64,000 bases of DNA, from positions 758,001-822,000 of the forward strand of contig NC_011565.1 in the NCBI RefSeq assembly GCF_000010645.1, read 5' to 3'. The notes beneath the pieces are model-generated. The model was not told the origin of the DNA, searched no databases, and saw nothing but the letters and a program-made list of their open reading frames with translations. This DNA is from Candidatus Azobacteroides pseudotrichonymphae genomovar. CFP2. Lineage in GTDB: Bacteria; Bacteroidota; Bacteroidia; Bacteroidales; Azobacteroidaceae. How positions within the stretch are numbered: position 1 is the stretch's first letter; the number at the start of each line of letters is the position of its first letter. Positions 58,379-64,000 of the stretch are shown in pieces. Both the position numbers and the translations under genes were made by a program.

Positions 58379-58822
58379 GTGAAGATAGTTAAGTGTGCAC
58401 TATTAGGATTGATATGCCTTACGCTTACGTCAGGGAAATATGGAAATATACCAACAAATGGTCAAATCGGAATAGTAATAGTCAATTCAGAAGGGGAAAC
58501 GATAGAACAGAGCGATATAGTCTATAGTATCGATAAGTATACTTATAGCACAGAAAATAATGGGGAGTTCGTTTTTCGTATTCCAGACATATATGTAACA
58601 AATAGTGAAAGTTATCAGGCAATAAAAAATTGGATAGAATGGGTAGAAGAAGAAAAAGGAATCGATGTATGTGAGAAGATCACAGAAGTTTCCAATAAAG
58701 AATATCCCGATATTGGTAGAGATGCCTGTTTCGTATTTAAGCAAGCTAATATATCCATAGATAAAAACGGGTTATATGAAAGCATAGAAAAGAATATTAG
58801 AATATTAACTGTTATATTATGA
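58379..58822 (+). CDS. Hypothetical secreted protein, 147 residues
   Basis: ORF with a GTG start at 58379. Residues 1-20 look like a signal peptide (MKIVKCALLGLICLTLTSG). A beta-rich stretch follows (GQIGIVIVNSEGETIEQSDI, STENNGEFVFRIPDIYV), resembling small carboxypeptidase-regulatory or Ig-like folds. The rest is charged and helical (KNWIEWVEEEKGIDVCEKIT). The function is unknown. It is the longest intact frame in the decay zone between the flippase and leuB. Confidence 0.6.
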   Translation: MKIVKCALLGLICLTLTSGKYGNIPTNGQIGIVIVNSEGETIEQSDIVYSIDKYTYSTENNGEFVFRIPDIYVTNSESYQAIKNWIEWVEEEKGIDVCEKITEVSNKEYPDIGRDACFVFKQANISIDKNGLYESIEKNIRILTVIL

Positions 58823-59719
58823 GGATAATCTAGTATTCACATGTATTTGCATTACACAAAACCAATTACGAAATATGAATATGAACAACAATAAGAACAA
58901 GATGAAAAAAGTCGTTGATTTGGGAGGAGAAAGAAGAAAGGCTTCCAACAGTTGATGATATGTTGGTGCAAACATATGGGAAGGAAATGGACACCAACAA
59001 GAGAGGCATTTTAATAGGAAAGCAGATGCTTACTATCAAAGTACTATTGTAGTAATGGGTGTGTGAGGACGTGTGGAGATAAAGTCGGGACTAAAAAACA
59101 GAACGTGTTAGTTGTAGGAGAAAAATAAAACAGAAAAAAGTTTCAGCACTGTTTAGAAACATTACTATCTCTTCTCTCAGTTTGTTCCATAAGGATTTCC
59201 ATTTATTGGCTAGTTGTTGTTTCCTTACACAGACAGAACATTTCCTACAGGGGACACAAGTTTTATTTATTTGTTTTACTAATGACTTTTTTTGATCAAC
59301 TAGTACCGTGTAATGTTTATATACCCTGCTTCGATTAGTCAATTTCGTTTTGCATATATCCACTTATCGATCTCACTGCGTTCTCGCTCATGACGTATAA
59401 CTTTACCATTGTTTGTTCATTTCTTTCTTTACACGGAGTCAGCGTCCTCAAATCCGATCCTCCTCAAATCCAACCCATAGAATTGAATAATGTTAGTTAC
59501 CATAATATGTAGAATCCGTAAATGATAATATTTCAGTAGAATCTACTGAAAGTTCCATTGGCATATTCACTGGGGTTTTACAATTTTTAGTGTTATACTT
59601 GAGACATATCATTATTGAGAATAATTATAAAGATCATCTTTAGCTATCTAATTAATGATATGTATATATACATATACATATATGTGTGCTGTACTTCTAT
59701 TTTTTTGATTAAAAAAATA
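58823..59719. other. Gene-poor region upstream of leuB
   Basis: A short protein-like stretch near 58920-59050 (WEEKEERLPTVDDMLVQTYG) ends in a stop and has no clear start. A 90-codon minus-strand frame at 59091-59363 (GTG start) contains a cysteine cluster (CVPCRKCSVC); I recognise no family and it may be a fragment. A palindromic AT run lies near 59657-59685. Confidence 0.4.
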
Positions 59720-59728
59720 TACTTTTGC
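59720..59728 (+). promoter_or_regulatory. Bacteroidetes-type -7 element upstream of leuB
   Basis: TACTTTTGC fits the TAnnTTTG -7 consensus of the Bacteroidetes primary sigma factor. A TTTG lies only 12 bases upstream instead of about 19, so the -33 box is weak or absent. It is 74 bases before the leuB ATG. Confidence 0.45.
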
Positions 59729-59801
59729 AGTCGATGTGAAGCTAATGTTCTTATAGATTAGATTAGATTAGTTTAGTTTTTTATTACTATACTTCAAATA
59801 T

Positions 59802-60887
59802 ATGAAACTAAAGATTGCCGTTTTACCTGGTGATGGTATTGGAGGTGAAATTACAAAACAAGCTCTTGAAGTAGCTAAAACGGTTTGTAAAAAATTTAGG
59901 CATGAATTAAGCTATAAAGAAGCATTGATAGGTGCTACTGCCATTGAAGCTGTTGGAAATCCTTATCCGGATGCAACTCATGTTCTCTGTATGGAATCAG
60001 ATGCAGTTCTTTTTGGTGCTATTGGACATCCTAAATATGACAATGATCCGACATCCAAAATACGTCCTGAACAAGGACTTTTAGCTATGCGTAAGCAGTT
60101 AGGATTGTATGCCAATATTCGTCCAGTAACAATTTTTTCTTCTTTGATACATAGATCTCCACTTCGTGCTAGTTTGGTAAAGGATACCGATTTTATGTGC
60201 ATTCGAGAATTAACAGGAGGCATTTATTTTGGTCGCCCACAAGGAAGAAGTGAAGACAGCACAACAGCTTACGATACTTGTGTTTACACAAGTAAAGAGA
60301 TCGAACGTATTGTTCATCTAGCTTATAGGTATGCCTTGCAGCGGAAAAAGAAATTAACTATTGTAGATAAAGCTAATGTTTTAGCGACTTCTCGTCTATG
60401 GAGACAGGTTGCACAACAAATAGAAAAAGAGTATCCAGAAGTTGAAACTGAATATATGTTTGTGGATAATGCCGCTATGCAAATTATACAAGTGCCAAAA
60501 CGTTTTGATGTAATAGTTACAGAAAATATGTTTGGAGACATTCTTACTGATGAAGCTTCTGTCATTACTGGGTCATTGGGAATGTTGCCTTCTGCATCTA
60601 TAGGGACACATACGTCCGTTTTTGAGCCTATTCATGGTTCTTATCCACAAGCAGCTGGAAAAGATATAGCTAATCCCTTAGCATCTATTCTTTCTGTTGC
60701 ATTAATGTTTGAATATGCTTTTTCCCTTCATGAAGAAGGAAAATTAATCCGTGAAGCAGTGAATGCTTCAATAATTGCAGGAGTAGTAACAGAAGATATA
60801 GCAACAAGTATAAGAAGTTCATATAAAACGTCGGAAGTGGGACAATGGATTGTGGATTATATCTCTAAAAGATTAATTGCCTTATGA
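59802..60887 (+). CDS. leuB: 3-isopropylmalate dehydrogenase
   Basis: NAD-dependent oxidative decarboxylase of leucine synthesis. The 361-residue product has the family marks: [14 protein letters not shown], the substrate-binding Arg residues around [31 protein letters not shown], and the Asp cluster in [19 protein letters not shown]. Length is normal. The stop overlaps the purC start by four bases, so leucine and purine genes share a transcript here. No leuA, leuC or leuD is in the window. Confidence 0.97.
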   Translation: MKLKIAVLPGDGIGGEITKQALEVAKTVCKKFRHELSYKEALIGATAIEAVGNPYPDATHVLCMESDAVLFGAIGHPKYDNDPTSKIRPEQGLLAMRKQLGLYANIRPVTIFSSLIHRSPLRASLVKDTDFMCIRELTGGIYFGRPQGRSEDSTTAYDTCVYTSKEIERIVHLAYRYALQRKKKLTIVDKANVLATSRLWRQVAQQIEKEYPEVETEYMFVDNAAMQIIQVPKRFDVIVTENMFGDILTDEASVITGSLGMLPSASIGTHTSVFEPIHGSYPQAAGKDIANPLASILSVALMFEYAFSLHEEGKLIREAVNASIIAGVVTEDIATSIRSSYKTSEVGQWIVDYISKRLIAL

Positions 60888-61855
60888 ACTATTTGACAAC
60901 TACTAATTATTGCTTTCCATGTCAAACTCATCTTTACCATGGGAAGGTGCGAGATGTATACACAGTTGGGAGTGATATGCTAGTGATTATAGCTACTGAT
61001 CGTATCTCGGCTTTTGATGTTGTTCTCTCACGAGGAATCCCTTATAAGGGACAAGTTTTAAATCAAATTGCAGCAAAATTTTTAGATTCAACATCCGATA
61101 TTCTTCCTAATTGGAAATTAGCAGAGCCAGACCCGATGGTTACAATAGGGCTGTTATGTGAACCCTTTAAAGTGGAAATGGTAATCCGAGGTTATCTGAC
61201 TGGTAGTGCATGGAGGAAATATAAAGAAGGAGAAAGAACTTTATGTGCAGTTACTTTACCTGAAGGTATGAAGGAAAATGAAAAATTTCCCAATCCAATT
61301 ATTACTCCGACTACCAAAGCGTACAAAGGGCATGATGAGAATATTTCTAAAGAAGAGATCATTGAGAGGTTTTTAGTTAGCAAAGAAGACTATGAACAAC
61401 TGGAGTATTATACACGAGCTCTGTTTCAAAGAGGGACCGAAATTGCCTCTTCCAAAGGATTGATTTTAGTAGATACTAAATATGAATTCGGCAAAAAAGA
61501 TGGAAGAATATATTTAATAGATGAGATTCATACACCTGACTCTTCTCGCTATTTTTATTCAGAAGATTATCAAGAACGATTTGAAAAAGGAGAGGGACAA
61601 AAACAACTTTCCAAAGAATTTGTTCGACAATGGTTGATGAAGCAAAATTTTCAAGGAAAAGAAGGACAAATTGTTCCAGAAATGACTCCTGAATATTGTC
61701 AAATTGTATCGGAAAGATATATAGAGTTGTATGAAACAATTGTAGGAGAGCAATTTATAAGAGCGAGTACTAGTAATATTTCTGCTCGCATTAAAAAAAA
61801 TATAGAAACTTATTTAATGAACAAAGAACAAGTAAAATGGAACAATATGGTTTAA
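60884..61855 (+). CDS. purC: Phosphoribosylaminoimidazole-succinocarboxamide (SAICAR) synthase
   Basis: Purine pathway enzyme joining CAIR and aspartate with ATP. The 323-residue product is of the longer type (over 300 residues) rather than the 240-residue E. coli form. Signatures are [31 protein letters not shown] and the substrate site in [13 protein letters not shown] and [10 protein letters not shown]. It overlaps leuB by four bases and aroE by 19. Confidence 0.96.
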   Translation: MNYLTTTNYCFPCQTHLYHGKVRDVYTVGSDMLVIIATDRISAFDVVLSRGIPYKGQVLNQIAAKFLDSTSDILPNWKLAEPDPMVTIGLLCEPFKVEMVIRGYLTGSAWRKYKEGERTLCAVTLPEGMKENEKFPNPIITPTTKAYKGHDENISKEEIIERFLVSKEDYEQLEYYTRALFQRGTEIASSKGLILVDTKYEFGKKDGRIYLIDEIHTPDSSRYFYSEDYQERFEKGEGQKQLSKEFVRQWLMKQNFQGKEGQIVPEMTPEYCQIVSERYIELYETIVGEQFIRASTSNISARIKKNIETYLMNKEQVKWNNMV

Positions 61856-62589
61856 TAGGTTATCCATTACGTCATTCTTTTTCTATGGGGTTTTTTAATG
61901 ACAAATTCAAATCTGAAAATATTGATGCCAGATACATAAATTTCGAAATTTCTACTGTTAAAGAGTTTAGAAATATTATCAAAGAAAACCCAGACTTAAA
62001 AGGACTAAACGTAACTATCCCATATAAAGAACAGGTTATTCCCTATTTGAATCGATTACATGAAGATGCTAAACAAATTGGAGCAGTCAATGTAATAAAA
62101 ATAGAAAGGGGGAGAAAGAAAATTTGCTTGATAGGATTTAATTCTGATATTGTCGGTTTTAAGGAGTCCATTCGCGCATTATTACAACCCCATCACAAAT
62201 TAGCATTAGTCTTAGGGACAGGAGGGGCAGCTAAAGCAGTTTTTTATAGCTTAAAGCAGTTGGGACTTATACCTACATATGTGTCCCGTAGAAAAAAACT
62301 GAGAAATATATTAACCTATAAAGAATTAACTGCTGAAATAATAAGTTTTCATACAATTATTGTCAACTGTACACCTGTTGGGATGTATCCACTTATGGAT
62401 GATTGTCCAAAAATTCCTTATGAATTTTTGGACGATAAACATTTATTATACGATTTGCTTTACAATCCTGATGAAACGCTATTTATGAAATTAGGTAAAG
62501 AACGAAATGCAACCGTTAAAAACGGTTTAGAAATGTTACTGTTACAGGCTGTTGCAAGTTGGGATTTTTGGCACGGAAATGAACAATAA
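61837..62589 (+). CDS. aroE: Shikimate dehydrogenase
   Basis: NADPH-dependent enzyme reducing 3-dehydroshikimate in aromatic amino acid synthesis. The 250-residue product opens [19 protein letters not shown] with the substrate-binding Ser residues, then NVTIPYKE with the catalytic Lys, and the nucleotide loop [14 protein letters not shown]. The last third has NCTPVGMYP and [10 protein letters not shown]. It is somewhat short but complete. The start lies 19 bases inside purC. Confidence 0.96.
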   Translation: MEQYGLIGYPLRHSFSMGFFNDKFKSENIDARYINFEISTVKEFRNIIKENPDLKGLNVTIPYKEQVIPYLNRLHEDAKQIGAVNVIKIERGRKKICLIGFNSDIVGFKESIRALLQPHHKLALVLGTGGAAKAVFYSLKQLGLIPTYVSRRKKLRNILTYKELTAEIISFHTIIVNCTPVGMYPLMDDCPKIPYEFLDDKHLLYDLLYNPDETLFMKLGKERNATVKNGLEMLLLQAVASWDFWHGNEQ

Positions 62590-62984
62590 ATCGGCTGCTG
62601 AATTGATGTTATGCACTTCGGTCAATTGTCATACCATTGACTGAAATGAGGTGGGTGATTTTTGGAAGTGTTGCGCAATTTACCAAAAAATTATTTTTTT
62701 TAGTTAATAAATCTAAAATAGATTGGAACAATAATATTGGCTATAGGTCCTAAGTGTATATTTTAATATCAAATGATATTTGCAAGAGTGAGTGGAGTGG
62801 AGAAAATCGAGAGTATTTTTTCTCTTGAAAAACTAAGTATCCGGGGGTTTTTAGCGTGTCATCTTCAAAGATTCTTTTCTCAATATCTTCTATATTTTAG
62901 AATGATCTATTTGTAATTAGTATTTTAATACTTGCTATAATTTTTGAGAAAAGATATTTAATTTTACCGAATTATTTTGCCGAT
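62590..62984. other. Intergenic region between aroE and purB
   Basis: A 9-bp hairpin with one G-T pair (TTCGGTCAA / TTGACTGAA, 62617-62645, 11-base loop) lies 28 bases after aroE and may end the leuB-purC-aroE transcript, although no T tract follows. The rest is AT-rich with no ORF. Confidence 0.45.
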
Positions 62985-64000
62985 ATGCGTTTAAATACAC
63001 TTACAGCTATTTCTCCTATTGACGGTAGATATCGAAGTAAGACAGCGTCGCTTTCTGCTTTCTTCTCCGAATATGCATTGATCAGATACAGAGTATATGT
63101 AGAAGTTGAATATTTCATTTCTTTATGTGAAATCCCACTTCTTCAATTGAAGGGGGTAAACTTGTCTGCTTTGTATAACTCTTTAAGAGACATTTATCGT
63201 TTTTTTTCTATAAAAGATGCAGAAAGTATAAAGCAGATAGAACGAACTATCAACCATGATGTAAAGTCAGTTGAATATTTCCTTAAAAAAAGATTTGATG
63301 AACTAAGTTTGGGGGATTACAAAGAATTTGTTCATTTTGGATTGACTTCTCAGGATATCAATAATACAGCTGTTCCTTTGTCAATCAAACATGCATTGGA
63401 AAATGATTATGTCCCAATGTTGAAACAATTGCTTAATATGTTACAACAACATATAATAGAATGGGAAAATATATCGATGTTAGCGAGAACGCATGGACAG
63501 CCGGCATCTCCTACTCGTTTAGGTAAAGAAGTTCAAGTTTTTGTTAGCCGTTTAAAACAACAATTGAAATTATTACGAGATATTCCTATCTCGGCTAAAT
63601 TTGGTGGAGCAACGGGTAATTACAATGCACATGTGATTGCTTACCCACAAATTGATTGGAAAAAATTTGGAGATGATTTTATATGTAAAAAAATCGGATT
63701 GGTCCGGGAAGAATATACTACGCAAGTATCGAACTACGACAATCTATCAGCTTTATTAGATGCTTTGAAACGTATTAATACTGTTTTATTGGATTTGTCC
63801 AGAGATTTTTGGTTATATATTTCAATGGAATATTTCAAACAAAAAATAGTAAAAGACGAAATAGGTTCTTCTGCAATGCCTCACAAGGTGAATCCGATTG
63901 ATTTTGAAAATGCTGAAGGGAATTTAGGTATTGCTAATACTCTTTTGGAACATTTATCAGCTAAACTGCCAATTTCCCGTTTACAGCGAGATTTGACTGA
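62985..64000 (+). CDS. purB: Adenylosuccinate lyase, 3' end outside window
   Basis: Cleaves SAICAR and adenylosuccinate in purine synthesis, acting on the product of PurC. From the ATG at 62985 the frame stays open for 338 codons to the window edge. It opens RLNTLTAISPIDGRYRSKTA. THGQPASPT and FGGATGNYNAH are the conserved catalytic regions, and SSAMPHKVNPIDFENAEGN is the fumarate-lyase signature. It resembles the E. coli-type PurB of about 455 residues, so roughly a quarter is missing. Confidence 0.96.
   Translation, partial: MRLNTLTAISPIDGRYRSKTASLSAFFSEYALIRYRVYVEVEYFISLCEIPLLQLKGVNLSALYNSLRDIYRFFSIKDAESIKQIERTINHDVKSVEYFLKKRFDELSLGDYKEFVHFGLTSQDINNTAVPLSIKHALENDYVPMLKQLLNMLQQHIIEWENISMLARTHGQPASPTRLGKEVQVFVSRLKQQLKLLRDIPISAKFGGATGNYNAHVIAYPQIDWKKFGDDFICKKIGLVREEYTTQVSNYDNLSALLDALKRINTVLLDLSRDFWLYISMEYFKQKIVKDEIGSSAMPHKVNPIDFENAEGNLGIANTLLEHLSAKLPISRLQRDLT

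Overview
The window looks like a chromosome segment of a Bacteroidales bacterium with an AT-rich, decaying genome. It resembles the nitrogen-fixing endosymbionts of termite-gut protists ('Candidatus Azobacteroides'-like). That identification is an inference from Bacteroidetes-type genes (OadG with a lamin-tail domain, a TMEM260/DUF2723 protein, PPi-dependent phosphofructokinase, few Shine-Dalgarno-like sites), a complete nif operon, several fresh pseudogenes and long gene-poor stretches. No 16S rRNA is present to confirm it.

Layout. 1-3112: end of mrdA (PBP2) and rodA, the cell-elongation pair. 3122-7929: a short broken copy of mutB, then methylmalonyl-CoA epimerase and a four-subunit sodium-pumping methylmalonyl-CoA decarboxylase. 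8157-13753: an RRM RNA-binding protein, a prfC (RF3) pseudogene, a menA-like prenyltransferase, rplU, rpmA, serS. 13762-17284: a Crp/Fnr regulator, psd, uvrC. 17285-19928: mostly eroded DNA. 19929-23183: tig-clpP-clpX. 24686-34187: a sigma54-like promoter followed by nifH, nifI1, nifI2, nifD, nifK, nifE, nifN, nifB and a 2Fe-2S ferredoxin. 35485-41877: a large TMEM260-like protein, deoC, a PAP2 phosphatase. 41864-45893: mutA and mutB. 46116-52660: a LysE-family exporter, tRNA-Asp, a SurA-like foldase, rsmI, PPi-PFK. 52954-59800: decay zone with a broken flippase gene, an eroded minus-strand cluster of small and membrane proteins, and one small secreted ORF. 59802-64000: leuB-purC-aroE and the start of purB.

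How the genes fit together. The two methylmalonyl-CoA blocks form the Bacteroidales succinate-to-propionate route: MutAB makes methylmalonyl-CoA, the epimerase inverts it, and the decarboxylase yields propionyl-CoA while exporting sodium. PPi-PFK would save ATP in glycolysis. The nif block encodes nitrogenase, its PII-type switch-off proteins and the FeMo-cofactor scaffold and NifB. Intact leuB, aroE, purC, purB and a LysE exporter suggest that fixed nitrogen is upgraded to amino acids and nucleotides and may be passed to a host. Release factor 3, a polysaccharide flippase and an unrecognised cluster are being lost.

Most striking: a correctly spaced -24/-12 sigma54 element upstream of nifH, a second one in an apparently gene-free region at 39484, a recently duplicated 117-base piece of mutB beside the epimerase gene, and two tiny intact ORFs inside the eroded cluster.
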